From GCA-2687025 sp964473525 (lineage in GTDB: Bacteria; Poribacteria; WGA-4E; GCA-2687025), in assembly GCA_964473525.1 (NCBI GenBank), contig CAYYPK010000005.1, positions 1 through 64,000 on the forward strand: a stretch of 64,000 nt of DNA, given 5' to 3'. Positions within the stretch are counted from its first letter, which is position 1, and each line of letters starts with the position of its first letter. The position numbers and the translations under genes were made by a program. Below, one piece after another: positions 1 to 9,331 of this stretch. The notes under the pieces were generated by a model. The model did not search any database, was not told the origin of the DNA, and saw nothing but the letters and a program-made list of their open reading frames with translations.

Positions 1-2
1 AA

Positions 3-3000
3 GATGACGCCGAGGAAGACGACGCCGACGATGCTGAGGACGACGACGCCGAGGACACGGACGACGTCGATGCCGACGTCGAGGACGATGACGCCGAGGA
101 CACGGACGACGTCGAAGAAGACGACGGCGACGCTACCGATGACGCCGACGCCGAGGACACGGACGACGATGAGGCAGACGACGACGACAGCGACGGTAAC
201 GACGACGATCTCGACGGCGACACCATCGACCCGGGTGACGGGATAGGCGATGGCGCCGACGGGCCGCCTGGACGCCCCGACGACCCGGGCGCGCCAGGTC
301 CCGATGATGACGGCCGCCCACACGACCCGGACGGCCCGCGTCCAGACGGCGACGATGACGACGGCGAGGCGCCGGGTGGCGGCCCGATTGGTCCCGACGG
401 TCCGTTCCCGGTCGACCCGCGTCCAGACGGCGAGGAGCCGGGCGACTTGCCGACGGATCCCGACGACACACCGCCTGTCGAGCCAGACCTGCCCGAACCG
501 GACGGTGGCGACGACGATGGACGGCCTGACGACGCCACCCCGGAACCCGGTGACCCAGAACCCGACATCGATCCCGATGATGGCGACGAGGACCAGGACG
601 ACGGCGAGACGCCCGGGCACACGGGCGTAGCCGCAGGCCACGCCGCGCGTGTCGCGCGCGCGTTGGAAGGCGCCGCGGATCGTCTGGACTTCCTGACGAC
701 GGAGATGGACGAGCTAGGCTTCCCGGTGGAAGCTGACCGCGTCGACGCGATCCTGGCGACTCTGACCGACGCGGACGACGCACTCGCGAGCGACGACGTC
801 GACGCGGCTGAAGACCTGCTCGAGCATGCTCAGGAGTCTATCGACGGCCTGCGAAGCGAATTCGGAGCGACGCTCGAACTCGCCCAGGCCTCGGAGCAGT
901 TGGCGGACATCGGCGCGACGGCCGCGGACGCAGGCATTGAGGTGCCGGCCGAGGTGTTGGCGCAGGTCGCTGCCCTCATCGCGGACGCCGAGGCCGCGCT
1001 GGCGGAAGGCGACGTGGAGGGGTCCGCGGAGCTTGCTCACGACGCCCAAGAGGCCATGCACGAGTTGCGCGAGGGGTCGGACGACTTCGACGAGGACGCC
1101 GACGACCTTGCCCGCGAGTTGGCGAAGTCGACGGAACGCGTGACGCGGCTAGCCGCAACGGCGCCTGACGACGCCCCAGACTTCGTGACAGACCTGCTCG
1201 CGGAGATGAACGCGCTGATTGCCGCTGCCGACGCCGCCCTGACCGCCGACGAGGTGGCAGCCGCCGAAGAGGCGTTGGACGCGCTAGACGACCTCATGGA
1301 CGACTTCCACGCGAGCACGGACGTTCGCACGGACGTTGTTGACAGCATGGACGCGCTGGATGACATCCGCGACGGCGCGGGCGCAGTCGGGACGGACATC
1401 CCCGACGAGGTGCTCGTCCTTGTCGACGAGTTGCTCGCGCAAGCCGCCGCGGCCGCGGAGGAAGGTGACCTCGAAGAGGCGGAGGCCCTCACGGACGACG
1501 CCGAGGCCCTGCTCGAAGACCTGCGCGACGATGTCCAGCACGACGAGAACCGCGACGAGAGAATCGCCCGAGGGATCGAGCGCACACGCGCCCACCTCGA
1601 GCGTCTCGCGGGCGATCCTTCCGACGCGGCCGCTGACCTCGTCGCCGAGGCAGAGGCGGACATATCCGCGCTGCTGGACGAGGCGGCGGCAGCCCTGGAA
1701 GCAGGCGACCTGGACAACGCGGCGACGCTGGTCGAGAAGGCCAACGAGTCCCTCGACATGGCGTTCGGCGAGTTGGACGCGCGCGACGACATCAACGACG
1801 TCGTGCGCGAGCTAGAGGATGTCGTCGGCGAAGCCACCGACCTGGGCGTCGCGTTGCCGCCGGACGTCCTGGCGGAGATCGACGCTCTCATCGCAGACGC
1901 CGAGGCCGCAGGCGAAGCCGGCGACTTCGAGCTCGCCGAGGAACTCGCCGAGGCTGCCGAGGAGACCATCGAGAACCTGGTAGAGGATACCGACGAGTTG
2001 GAAGAAGACATCGACTCCATCGTCGAGGACATCACCCAAGCCGCGGAGGACGCCCAGCGCGCCATCGACGACGTGACGGCGACCATCGACGCTCTGGGCG
2101 ACCTCTCCGACGACGAGGAGCTCGAAGCTCTCGATGAGGCGCTTCGGGCAGCGCATGAAGCGGCGCGGGAAGCCAATCGCGCGGCGGAACGCGCCGCCAA
2201 CGGACGCTCACGCGCCGACGGCGGAGACGACGAGGCCGAGGACGCCGCCGCAGATGGTGGCGACGACGCAGCCGACGCGGCCGTCTTCGCTGCTCTCCAA
2301 GCCGCTGAGCGCGTTTTGGAGGCCGCCGACCGGGTCGCCGAGGAGGCGGAGAACGTCGCCGAGGCGCTCGAAGCCGCCTTCGAGTCCCGCGACGTGGGTC
2401 GACGTCGCGCGGCGGAGCTTGATCTGGACGCCGCGGAACGCGCCGCCGAACAGGCTGCCGAGGCGGCTGAACTCGTGGCGGAGAACGCGTCCAGGGCAGC
2501 GGAGCGCAAGCTAGAGGCCGCGGAGAGAGCGGCGGAACGCGCCGCGGAATCCGGCGACGCAGCCGACCGGGAGGCGGCAGACGCCGCCCTGGCGGAAGCT
2601 GAGCAAGCAGCAGCGGACGCCGAGGCCGCCATCGACGCCGCGCTCGACGAGGCGTTGGAGGCCATTGACGCCGCGTTGGACGCCGCCGTGTTGGGCGCCG
2701 AGACCGACACCGTCGAAGCGGAGGAGGCCGCGGAAGAAGCCGCCGCGCTGCCGCCACAGGGCGCGCAGGACGAGGCGCGTAACGCCGCTGCGTCCGCCCG
2801 CCAGGCCGCTGCCCGCGCCGAGCGGGCCGCGGAGAGGGCAGCCGAAGCCGCCGCGAAAGCCGCCGACGGCGACGCCGACGCCCTAGCTGCCGCCGAGGCC
2901 GCGGAGGCCGCCGCAGCGCGCGCCGCGCAAGCCGCCTCCGACGCCGAGGCCGCCGCCCGCCGGGCGGGCAAGGAGGCGACGGACCTGAACGACGATGGTG

Positions 3001-3920
3001 AGAACGGCATCGTCGACCTCGTGCTGCTCGCCACGGCGTTTGGCACGACGCTGGAGGTCGATGCGTCCATCGCGGTCAACGACATCAACGAGGATGGCGT
3101 CATCGACCTGCTGGACCTCATCTTCGTCGCGCAGGGGCTTGCGGACGGGCCGCTACTGCCTGACCTGATTGGAGCCGTTGCCGCCGCGCCCGCTCAGCCG
3201 ATGCCGGTCGTCGGCCTTCGGACGGCGCTACGTCCAGGCGACGCGGACGGCGTGTTCCACCTCGACATCCTCTCCGACGGGGTCAGCGAGATGCAGGGCT
3301 ACCACCTGCGGCTCGCATACGACGACGCCGGGGCAGATGTCGTGGATCTCACCGACGGCGCGCTGCTTACCGACGACGCGTCGGTCTACACGTTCGCGCC
3401 GGAGACCTACGGCGGCAGCGTCGAGCGCGTGAGCGCCGACATGTCGGCCGACGGCGTGTCCGGCTCAGGCGTGCTGACGACGGTCACGTTCCGTCGCAGA
3501 GGCGCGTCGTGGCAGACGCACAACCCGCTGACGTCGGCGCGCGTGACGCTCGTCGATCGTCAGGGACGCGCCACGGAGGCCGTGTTGCCGCTGCGCGACC
3601 TGGACTTCGGCCGCGTCGTGACGCCCAACGTGTCGCGTCTGTTGCCAGCGTATCCGAACCCGTTCAACCCCGAGACGTGGATCCCCTTCGAGCTAGCCGA
3701 AGCGTCCGCCGTGACCGTGCAGGTGTACGACACCCACGGCGGCCTCGTGCGCACGTTCGACCTGGGCTACCGCGAGCCGGGAGCCTACGCCAGCAGGGAC
3801 GACGCGGTGTACTGGGACGGCCGCAACGAACTGGGCGAGACGTCCGCCAGCGGAGTGTACTACTACCGCATCCAGGCGGGAGAGTTCTCGGACACGCGCC
3901 GGTTCCTGCTGCTGAAGTAG
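3..3920 (+). CDS. Giant Asp/Glu/Ala-rich secreted coiled-coil protein with dockerin-like and C-terminal sorting-type domains (5' end outside window)
   Basis: The frame is open from the first bases, so the N-terminus lies upstream; an internal ATG at 447 is unlikely to be the true start. Order of parts: an Asp-dominated low-complexity stretch (3-250), a Pro/Gly/Asp linker (250-620), six related helical modules of about 60-75 residues (roughly 672-1985) sharing a pattern like PAEVLAQVAALIADAEAAL then GD..EA.EL, a long Ala/Glu/Arg coil (2130-2980), two calcium-loop segments like a type I dockerin (DLNDDGENGIVDL near 2982 and DINEDGVIDLLDL near 3081), a cohesin-like beta domain (3170-3630), and a tail with YPNPFNPETWIPFEL, YWDGRNE and ASGVYYY. 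The tail resembles T9SS/FlgD-like C-terminal domains of secreted proteins. It is probably an extracellular structural or adhesive protein; binding calcium is an inference from the acidic composition. It is followed by a strong hairpin. Confidence 0.8.
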   Translation, partial: DDAEEDDADDAEDDDAEDTDDVDADVEDDDAEDTDDVEEDDGDATDDADAEDTDDDEADDDDSDGNDDDLDGDTIDPGDGIGDGADGPPGRPDDPGAPGPDDDGRPHDPDGPRPDGDDDDGEAPGGGPIGPDGPFPVDPRPDGEEPGDLPTDPDDTPPVEPDLPEPDGGDDDGRPDDATPEPGDPEPDIDPDDGDEDQDDGETPGHTGVAAGHAARVARALEGAADRLDFLTTEMDELGFPVEADRVDAILATLTDADDALASDDVDAAEDLLEHAQESIDGLRSEFGATLELAQASEQLADIGATAADAGIEVPAEVLAQVAALIADAEAALAEGDVEGSAELAHDAQEAMHELREGSDDFDEDADDLARELAKSTERVTRLAATAPDDAPDFVTDLLAEMNALIAAADAALTADEVAAAEEALDALDDLMDDFHASTDVRTDVVDSMDALDDIRDGAGAVGTDIPDEVLVLVDELLAQAAAAAEEGDLEEAEALTDDAEALLEDLRDDVQHDENRDERIARGIERTRAHLERLAGDPSDAAADLVAEAEADISALLDEAAAALEAGDLDNAATLVEKANESLDMAFGELDARDDINDVVRELEDVVGEATDLGVALPPDVLAEIDALIADAEAAGEAGDFELAEELAEAAEETIENLVEDTDELEEDIDSIVEDITQAAEDAQRAIDDVTATIDALGDLSDDEELEALDEALRAAHEAAREANRAAERAANGRSRADGGDDEAEDAAADGGDDAADAAVFAALQAAERVLEAADRVAEEAENVAEALEAAFESRDVGRRRAAELDLDAAERAAEQAAEAAELVAENASRAAERKLEAAERAAERAAESGDAADREAADAALAEAEQAAADAEAAIDAALDEALEAIDAALDAAVLGAETDTVEAEEAAEEAAALPPQGAQDEARNAAASARQAAARAERAAERAAEAAAKAADGDADALAAAEAAEAAAARAAQAASDAEAAARRAGKEATDLNDDGENGIVDLVLLATAFGTTLEVDASIAVNDINEDGVIDLLDLIFVAQGLADGPLLPDLIGAVAAAPAQPMPVVGLRTALRPGDADGVFHLDILSDGVSEMQGYHLRLAYDDAGADVVDLTDGALLTDDASVYTFAPETYGGSVERVSADMSADGVSGSGVLTTVTFRRRGASWQTHNPLTSARVTLVDRQGRATEAVLPLRDLDFGRVVTPNVSRLLPAYPNPFNPETWIPFELAEASAVTVQVYDTHGGLVRTFDLGYREPGAYASRDDAVYWDGRNELGETSASGVYYYRIQAGEFSDTRRFLLLK

Positions 3921-3955
3921 GCGCCCAGCCATCTCGCGACGTCTCTCGGAACCGC

Positions 3956-3981
3956 AACGACCGGCCCTCGGGCCGGTCGTT
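3956..3981 (+). terminator. Perfect 11-bp hairpin downstream of the giant protein gene
   Basis: AACGACCGGCC and GGCCGGTCGTT pair perfectly around a CTCG tetraloop, 35 bases after the stop codon at 3920. No T-run follows on the plus strand, so it is either an atypical intrinsic terminator or a 3'-end stabilising hairpin. The next gene starts at 4090. Confidence 0.6.
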
Positions 3982-4089
3982 GTGTGCCCTGCGGTGTGCC
4001 CAGCGTGTGCCCCGGCGCGTGCACAGCTTCCGTCTGGCGGCCCTCAGCGAGTAGGATCGTGCCCACGTGACCATCAGCAGGAGACCGGA

Positions 4090-5058
4090 ATGCCCCCATC
4101 GTCGCCCGTCCGCATCGTCGCGCCCGGAGATCACCCGGCCCTCATCGCCAACAGCGAGCACCTCGGCCGCTTGGACGCCTACGGGGAAGTCGTCCTACAC
4201 GCGGACATCCCTGACACGGACGACGTCAAGGTGGCGCGGTGTGCGGACGCCGACGTCATCATCAACTCGTGGGGCATCACGAAGTGGCCCAGCGATGTCA
4301 TCCGTCGCCTTCCCAAGCTGAGACTCATCGCCAGCTGCTCCATCGGCACGGACATGGTGGACCTCGACGCCGCGCGCGAGTGTGGCGTTGTCGTGTGCAA
4401 CCAGCCGGGTGACACCGCGCCGGTCGTCGCTGAGCACATGTTCGGGCTCATGTTCGCGGTGGCGAAGCGCGCCGCGTTCTACACGTCGGAGCTGCGCGCA
4501 GGCCGCTGGACGAAGATCGACAACGTCATGCTGCAAGGGAAGACGCTCGGCGTCATCGGCACCGGAGCCACCGGCGCGGAGATGGCGAGACTCGCCCGCG
4601 CCGTCGGGATGCGCGTCGTCGCGTGGACGTTCAACCCATCGCCAGCGCGCGCGAAGGCGTTGGGCGTCGAGTACGTCGAGCTAGACGAACTCCTCCGCAT
4701 GTCTGACGTCGTCAGCGCGCACGTGAAACTCACCGACGACAGCTTCCACATGCTCGGAGAGCGGGAGTTCGCGCTGATGCAGCCGGGGTCGCTGTTCCTG
4801 AACGGCGCGCGAGGCGCCGTTGCGGACACGTCGGCGCTGGTGTCGGCGCTGCATTCCGGGCATCTAGGCGGCGCTGGGGTCGACGTCTACGAGGAGGAGC
4901 CGCTCCCGGAGGACGACCCGTTGCTGGCGTGCCAGCAGGTCGTCCTCACGACGCACTGCGCGGACCTCACGCCGGAAGGCGCGGCGTACCTCGGCAAGGG
5001 AGCCGTTGAGAACGTCATCGCCTTCCTCGAGGGGCGGCCGCGCAACGTCGTCACCTGA
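4090..5058 (+). CDS. D-isomer-specific 2-hydroxyacid dehydrogenase, NAD-binding
   Basis: A 322-residue protein of the phosphoglycerate dehydrogenase-like family, which reduces 2-keto acids to D-2-hydroxy acids with NAD(P)H in the cytoplasm. The Rossmann motif GVIGTGATGAEMARLA (GxGxxG) sits in the middle of the protein. The substrate half carries SCSIGTDMVD and NQPGDTAPVVAEH, and the catalytic Arg, Glu and His appear in NGARGAV, VYEEEP and TTHCADLTPEG. The open frame extends back to 3982, but the ATG at 4090 is preferred because CAGGAGA lies about 7 bases before it and the upstream residues are unlike the family. The stop overlaps the stop region of the convergent gene by 8 bases. The exact substrate cannot be read from the sequence. 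Confidence 0.88.
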   Translation: MPPSSPVRIVAPGDHPALIANSEHLGRLDAYGEVVLHADIPDTDDVKVARCADADVIINSWGITKWPSDVIRRLPKLRLIASCSIGTDMVDLDAARECGVVVCNQPGDTAPVVAEHMFGLMFAVAKRAAFYTSELRAGRWTKIDNVMLQGKTLGVIGTGATGAEMARLARAVGMRVVAWTFNPSPARAKALGVEYVELDELLRMSDVVSAHVKLTDDSFHMLGEREFALMQPGSLFLNGARGAVADTSALVSALHSGHLGGAGVDVYEEEPLPEDDPLLACQQVVLTTHCADLTPEGAAYLGKGAVENVIAFLEGRPRNVVT

Positions 5059-5908
5059 CGCCGGCCGACTGCTTCACGGCGGACCACGTTGTCGCGGTCG
5101 CGCCCGCCTCCTCGACCGGGAGCGTCGTCGTCACACGGAAGTCATCGAAGTGGATCTCGAAATCCCGCGCCTCGTCCTGCATGAAGTAGAGGATCCCCAC
5201 GTCTCCCGGCTCTGGCAGCAGCGGGCTGTCGTCGTAACCGTCCAGGCCCGCCCAGGAGAAGTGTGGTTCTGCGCTGTCGTCGTAGTACACCGCCTGACGA
5301 CGGCCGGAGATGCGCAGGAACGGTTGAGGATCCCCCTCGACAGCGATCGAGATGCTATGGTCGTTCCCGGCTACCTCAACGCGTACCGCGTGCCACCCGT
5401 CGAACGCGGCCCCGTCCCAGAAGGGCAGCGGACGGACAAAACTCAGGCCCTGCGGGGGGCTCCCGTTCAGGTGGTTCCAGTGGATGCCGCCGTCCGGCGC
5501 TCCGATCCAGGGCGTGAGGTGGTACAGGTAGTATCCGGGCGACTTCTCCAAGGGGTTCTCGTCCAAGAAGTTTGGGTCTCGCGGTGGCCTCCGCATGCGG
5601 TAGACGACCCCTGACTCCGCCAGGACGGGCGTTGGCCCCACCCACCGCATGCGGTACTCGATGACGCCGTGGTGAAACTCGAGGTTCTTTACGCGACCTA
5701 CCGCATTGGCCGACCCATCGCTGATCTTCAGGACGCCGTCCTCGATCCGCCAACTGTCCCTGAGGTCCACCAACTCGCCAGAGGCCGACTCCCAGTTACG
5801 CAACTCCTCCGGGTCGTCAAACGGGAAGAACACCGTGTCGGCGCGCGCGACCCACGCGACGCAGAGGCAGGTCAGTATCGGCGCCCAGACGGCGAGCGAC
5901 TTCGTCAC
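5051..5908 (-). CDS. Secreted LamG/DUF1080-like (concanavalin-fold) protein
   Basis: 285 residues with an N-terminal signal peptide (MTKSLAVWAPILTCLCVAWVARA, cleavage likely after ARA). The mature part has the alternating beta-strand pattern of DUF1080/3-keto-disaccharide-hydrolase or LamG-like jelly rolls: WRIEDGVLKISDG, FHHGVIEYRMRWVG, SGVVYRMRRP, WHAVRVEVAGN and FEIHFDDFRV. Such domains bind or cleave glycans outside the cytoplasm. No catalytic residues can be assigned with certainty, so carbohydrate binding is the safer call. It is convergent with the dehydrogenase gene and overlaps its end by 8 bases. Upstream lies 134 bases before the lipoprotein gene that is read in the same direction. 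Confidence 0.6.
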   Translation of the reverse strand: MTKSLAVWAPILTCLCVAWVARADTVFFPFDDPEELRNWESASGELVDLRDSWRIEDGVLKISDGSANAVGRVKNLEFHHGVIEYRMRWVGPTPVLAESGVVYRMRRPPRDPNFLDENPLEKSPGYYLYHLTPWIGAPDGGIHWNHLNGSPPQGLSFVRPLPFWDGAAFDGWHAVRVEVAGNDHSISIAVEGDPQPFLRISGRRQAVYYDDSAEPHFSWAGLDGYDDSPLLPEPGDVGILYFMQDEARDFEIHFDDFRVTTTLPVEEAGATATTWSAVKQSAGVR

Positions 5909-6042
5909 GTGGTCGCTCCTTCGGTGAGAACGACTGAGGAGCGGGCGATCCTGGCCTCAACGCCAGGGCGCCACAGCAGACGTGCCAACGCCGCAACCGT
6001 GCTAGCAACGCGTCGCCCCATTTTCCTGCTTCTCCTCCTCGC

Positions 6043-6909
6043 TCATCGAGCGGGCACGTCTGGCGTGGTCTTGAGCGTGCCTAGATAGCCGGGCGCTTTC
6101 GCATCGGGGCCTCGCGGGTCGCTCTCCGCAGACATGTGCACGAGACCGCGCCCCGACACGCTGATGGCGTAGGCGATGAGATTCACCCACAGCTTGGCCT
6201 GCTGCGCAGTAAGTCGCCTGGCGTCTGGCCCGGGTCGCGGAACCGGGTAGTCGCCGCGAACAGACGCGATGTACTCGTCTGCCGTGGGACGCGCGCTGCG
6301 CCGGGCTGCGCTTGCGCGCGGTCGGGCATCTCGCTGCTTGATCGTGATGAGAAACGGCGTAGTCAGCAACGGGTGATCGTCCGCCACTGCGCCACCGCTG
6401 CCGTCGTCGCGTGGGTCGGGCGCGGTCGTCGGGTGACCTCGCACCAGGATGCGGCCGGACCCGCTCGTCGTCAGCAGCGCCTGACCGCCGACCTCCGCGC
6501 TCTTGATGTCGATGTCGAGCTCGGTGCCGAGTGTAGCGTTGATCATCTTCGCGAGCAGACGGGGGCCGACGCCGCCACCGGGCATCGCCATTGTCACACG
6601 ACCGCGGACGACACCGTCGGAGCCGCGCTGCAAGTAGCAGTCGTCGTCGCCCAGCGAATACGCCAGGCCAGGGGCATTCGACGTGTCCGTAGGCGGCGTG
6701 TCCGGGATGTTCGCGAGCGACGCGCTGCCCGGAGAGACCGCGCTGCGTTGGGCGTTCGCCGCAGGCGCCGGGGCGGCGTGCAACGCGGGCGCCTGGGGTA
6801 TGGGCGAGACATCAGCGACGCCAGACGACCACGCCTGCTGGCGCGGCGCCGCAGCGCAGCCCGCAACGGCGACGATCAGGGCCGCCAGCGGTAAAATGCG
6901 TCGGGTCAT
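6043..6909 (-). CDS. Lipoprotein of unknown function
   Basis: 288 residues from the ATG at 6907-6909, which is preceded on the minus strand by AAGGTGAGGAG. The start chosen gives a classical lipoprotein signal, MTRRILPLAALIVAVAGC, with Cys18 as lipidation site; the longer frame to 6984 would bury it. The mature chain has a Pro/Ala-rich linker (about 20-80), then a compact region with VRGRVTMAMPGGGVGPRLLAKMIN and GRILVRGHP, and a Pro/Arg-rich end. I do not recognise the family. The middle, with its repeated GG/GxG turns and short strands, might be a secretin- or P-ring-like fold, but that is only an impression. A sigma70-like promoter lies just upstream. Confidence 0.7.
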   Translation of the reverse strand: MTRRILPLAALIVAVAGCAAAPRQQAWSSGVADVSPIPQAPALHAAPAPAANAQRSAVSPGSASLANIPDTPPTDTSNAPGLAYSLGDDDCYLQRGSDGVVRGRVTMAMPGGGVGPRLLAKMINATLGTELDIDIKSAEVGGQALLTTSGSGRILVRGHPTTAPDPRDDGSGGAVADDHPLLTTPFLITIKQRDARPRASAARRSARPTADEYIASVRGDYPVPRPGPDARRLTAQQAKLWVNLIAYAISVSGRGLVHMSAESDPRGPDAKAPGYLGTLKTTPDVPAR

Positions 6910-6948
6910 CTCCTCACCTTCCATAGACAGCGCGGCCGATACCGAACG

Positions 6949-6977
6949 AGTATAGGATACGAGGCGCTGTCCGGCAA
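6949..6977 (-). promoter_or_regulatory. Sigma70-like promoter for the lipoprotein gene
   Basis: On the minus strand TTGCCG (6972-6977) and TATACT (6949-6954) are separated by 17 bases, giving a predicted start near 6942 and a 33-base leader to the ATG at 6909. This is a sequence match only. Confidence 0.5.
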
Positions 6978-7092
6978 CGCGCACGAAATGTGTCGACCCA
7001 GAGATGCGCGCCGCGCCTTCCGTCGGCGTTGTATCGCGCGTAAGCTAGCGACGCGCGCCGGTAAGACGTGTCAGCCCATAGGAGTCGCCGCC

Positions 7093-8106
7093 ATGCCACG
7101 GGAGCCGTACCGAGTAGGGATCGTAGGCGCGGGAGGAATCGCACGGGCGCACGGCGGAGCGTGTCGACAGGTGGAGGACGCGAGTCTCGTCGCCGTCTGT
7201 GACGTCTCGCGGGAGGCCGCGGATCGGTTCGCGGACGAGTTCGACGTCCAGGCCCGGTACACGGACCTCGCCAAGATGCTGGCCGCGGAGGCGCTCGACA
7301 TCGCTGTCATCTGCACGTGGGGCGTGTACCACGCCGAAGTGGGCATCGCCATCGCGGAGTCGCAGCAGGTCCGCGCGATCCTGTGCGAGAAGCCGTTCAC
7401 GTCGACGGGCGACGAGGCGGCCGCGTTCGTGGCGGCCGCTGGCGACAACGGCGTGCTTGTCGCCGAGGCGTACAAGTTCAGACACCACCCGATGCACCTG
7501 AAGGCGAAGGAGCTCGTCGACGAGGGCGTCGTCGGTGAGGTGACGAACGTGCGCAGCACCTTCTGCATGGCTGGCGACCCGGCGCACCGCCAACCCGGCA
7601 CGAACTGGCGATGGGACAAGGCGAAGGGCGGGGGCAGCATCTACGACCTCGCCTGCTACAACATCCATCACGCGCGGTGGATCTTCGACGCCGACCCTGT
7701 GAACGTCTTCAGCTCAGGCACGTTCGGGCCAGAGGTGGACGACGCGACGTTCACGCAGCTTGTATTCCCTGGCGGCGGCGTGGCACAGATCAGCGTCGGC
7801 TGGACGTCGTGGGACGCGCACTACGCCGACATCTGCGGGACGACGGGCATGATCCACATCGACCGCGTGTGGAACAACGAGAACTCAGCGACCGCGCTGG
7901 AGGTCCACACACGCGCTGGCGTGGAGCGCATCGAATTCGACCCGGTGTTCCAGTTCGAGAACCAGTTGCAGCACCTGTGCGACTGTCTCACGACCGGCCA
8001 GCAGCACCGCATCTCGCCCGAGAACAGCGTCGGGCAGATGCGCACCATCGACGCGGCGTTTGAGTCCATCCGATCGGGCCGGGCCGTCGCGTTGGCGGGC
8101 GACTGA
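7093..8106 (+). CDS. Gfo/Idh/MocA family oxidoreductase
   Basis: 338 residues, a typical length. The N-terminal dinucleotide-binding motif VGIVGAGGIARAHG is followed by the family signature CEKPFTSTGDEAAA and by EAYKFRHHPMH, which corresponds to the conserved region after the EKP lysine. The C-terminal half has the open-sheet substrate domain. These enzymes oxidise or reduce sugars, inositols and related polyols with NAD(P). The ATG at 7093 is supported by AGGAG 9-10 bases upstream; the open frame to 6988 adds Arg-rich residues atypical of the family. It is followed after 45 bases by an alpha/beta hydrolase on the same strand, possibly one transcript. The substrate is unknown. Confidence 0.88.
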   Translation: MPREPYRVGIVGAGGIARAHGGACRQVEDASLVAVCDVSREAADRFADEFDVQARYTDLAKMLAAEALDIAVICTWGVYHAEVGIAIAESQQVRAILCEKPFTSTGDEAAAFVAAAGDNGVLVAEAYKFRHHPMHLKAKELVDEGVVGEVTNVRSTFCMAGDPAHRQPGTNWRWDKAKGGGSIYDLACYNIHHARWIFDADPVNVFSSGTFGPEVDDATFTQLVFPGGGVAQISVGWTSWDAHYADICGTTGMIHIDRVWNNENSATALEVHTRAGVERIEFDPVFQFENQLQHLCDCLTTGQQHRISPENSVGQMRTIDAAFESIRSGRAVALAGD

Positions 8107-8151
8107 CGGCCGCGACGCAATCGACACTCACCTACTGAAAGGCGCCGACAC

Positions 8152-8859
8152 GTGACCTCCCCTTACCAGGCTCTTCTCACATCCATCGTCTCGGCGCCCG
8201 GTGGCGCGCAGGAAGCGCGCGTCTTTCAGGGCGAGGTGACGAAGACGGTACGACTCGACTACCTGTTGCATCTCCCGACCGACTACGACCCGGAGGGCGC
8301 GGGACACCCACTCATCCTGTTCCTGCACGGCGCCGGCGAACGTGGTGACGACATCAACGACGTGAAGAAGCACGGCATCCCCAAGGTAGCGGAGGCGCTC
8401 GGGGATTTCCCGTTCATCGCGGTGTCGCCGCAGTGCGCCGAGCGTTCCTGGTGGACGAATGAACTGGAAGCGGTCGAGGCGTTGCTCGCGGATGTGGTCA
8501 GGACACACAACGTCGACGAGAGTCGTGTGTACCTCACCGGGCTGAGCATGGGCGGCTACGGGTCGTGGGCGCTCGCCATCCGCAGCCCTGGGCTCTTCGC
8601 GGCGGTGGCGCCGATCTGCGGAGGCGGCGATCCCGGCGAGGTTGGCGCGCTCAGGGACGTGCCGGTGTGGAACTTCCACGGCGCGAAGGACAGCGTCGTG
8701 GCGCCGGAACAGTCTCAGGCGATGGTAGACGCGCTACGGGCCGCCGGCGGGGACGTGAAATACACCGTGTACCCGGAAGCCGAGCACGACTCGTGGACTG
8801 CCACCTACAACAATCCAGAGCTGTACGCGTGGTTCCTGAGCCACCGCACAGGCGACTGA
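8152..8859 (+). CDS. Alpha/beta hydrolase, phospholipase/carboxylesterase type
   Basis: 235 residues beginning at a GTG preceded by GAAAGG. The oxyanion-hole strand is LILFLHGAGERGDD, the nucleophile elbow is GLSMGGYGSWA (Ser of GxSxG), the acid is likely in FHGAKDSVV and the histidine in EAEHDSWTATY. This arrangement is that of the prolyl-oligopeptidase/carboxylesterase-like putative esterases often annotated as dienelactone hydrolase family or peptidase. There is no signal peptide, so it is likely cytoplasmic. It follows the Gfo/Idh/MocA gene by 45 bases; the pair may deacylate and oxidise a carbohydrate derivative, but this is inference from neighbourhood. Confidence 0.82.
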   Translation: MTSPYQALLTSIVSAPGGAQEARVFQGEVTKTVRLDYLLHLPTDYDPEGAGHPLILFLHGAGERGDDINDVKKHGIPKVAEALGDFPFIAVSPQCAERSWWTNELEAVEALLADVVRTHNVDESRVYLTGLSMGGYGSWALAIRSPGLFAAVAPICGGGDPGEVGALRDVPVWNFHGAKDSVVAPEQSQAMVDALRAAGGDVKYTVYPEAEHDSWTATYNNPELYAWFLSHRTGD

Positions 8860-8863
8860 CGCG

Positions 8864-9292
8864 CTACGCGGGCGGCAGCTGCGCTATCTCTGCCCAGAAC
8901 TCAACGACGCGGCGCACCGCCTGCGTGAATTCGTCGAGGTCGATGGGCTTCACGACGTACGCGTTCGCGTGGGCGTCGTAAGCCGCCGCCACGTCGCGCA
9001 GTTCGTCGGACGTCGTTAACACGACCACGGGAATCCGCTTCAGGTCGGGGTCTGCCTTGATCTCGTCGAGCACTTGGAAGCCGTTCTTGCGCGGCAGGTT
9101 GAGGTCCAGCAGGATCAGGCCCGGCGCGCCTTCCCCGGGGCGTCCACCAGCGGGCCTCAGCTTCTCGAGCGCCTCGACGCCGTCTTCGGCGACCGTCAGC
9201 TCCGTCTCGATGTCGGCTTCCTCCAACGCTTCTTGCGTCAGGTCGACATCGTCTGGGTTGTCCTCGACCAATAGCACCTGGAATGCGCTCAT
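8864..9292 (-). CDS. Stand-alone response regulator receiver (CheY/Rcp1-like)
   Basis: 142 residues comprising only a receiver domain. The acidic pocket is VEDNPDD near residues 9-15, the phosphoacceptor is Asp63 in LILLDLNLPRKNG, the switch Thr is in VVLTTSDEL (93-95) and the conserved Lys is Lys115 in VVKPID. The NPDD and LPRKNG variants are typical of Rcp1-like regulators that partner phytochrome-type histidine kinases. With no output domain it probably relays phosphate or regulates by protein contact. It is the last gene of a minus-strand operon, 39 bases after the receiver-kinase gene, so it is likely phosphorylated by that kinase. Confidence 0.9.
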   Translation of the reverse strand: MSAFQVLLVEDNPDDVDLTQEALEEADIETELTVAEDGVEALEKLRPAGGRPGEGAPGLILLDLNLPRKNGFQVLDEIKADPDLKRIPVVVLTTSDELRDVAAAYDAHANAYVVKPIDLDEFTQAVRRVVEFWAEIAQLPPA

Positions 9293-9331
9293 GAGCCTCT
9301 GCCTCTTCTCGTGGACGTCCGTGTAGTCCTG

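Noticed and set aside
1037..3121. A 694-codon open frame antisense to the giant Ala/Glu-rich protein
   Set aside because: Its Ser/Ala/Arg composition is what the complement of GCC/GAG/GAC-rich repeats yields; no ribosome site or domain.
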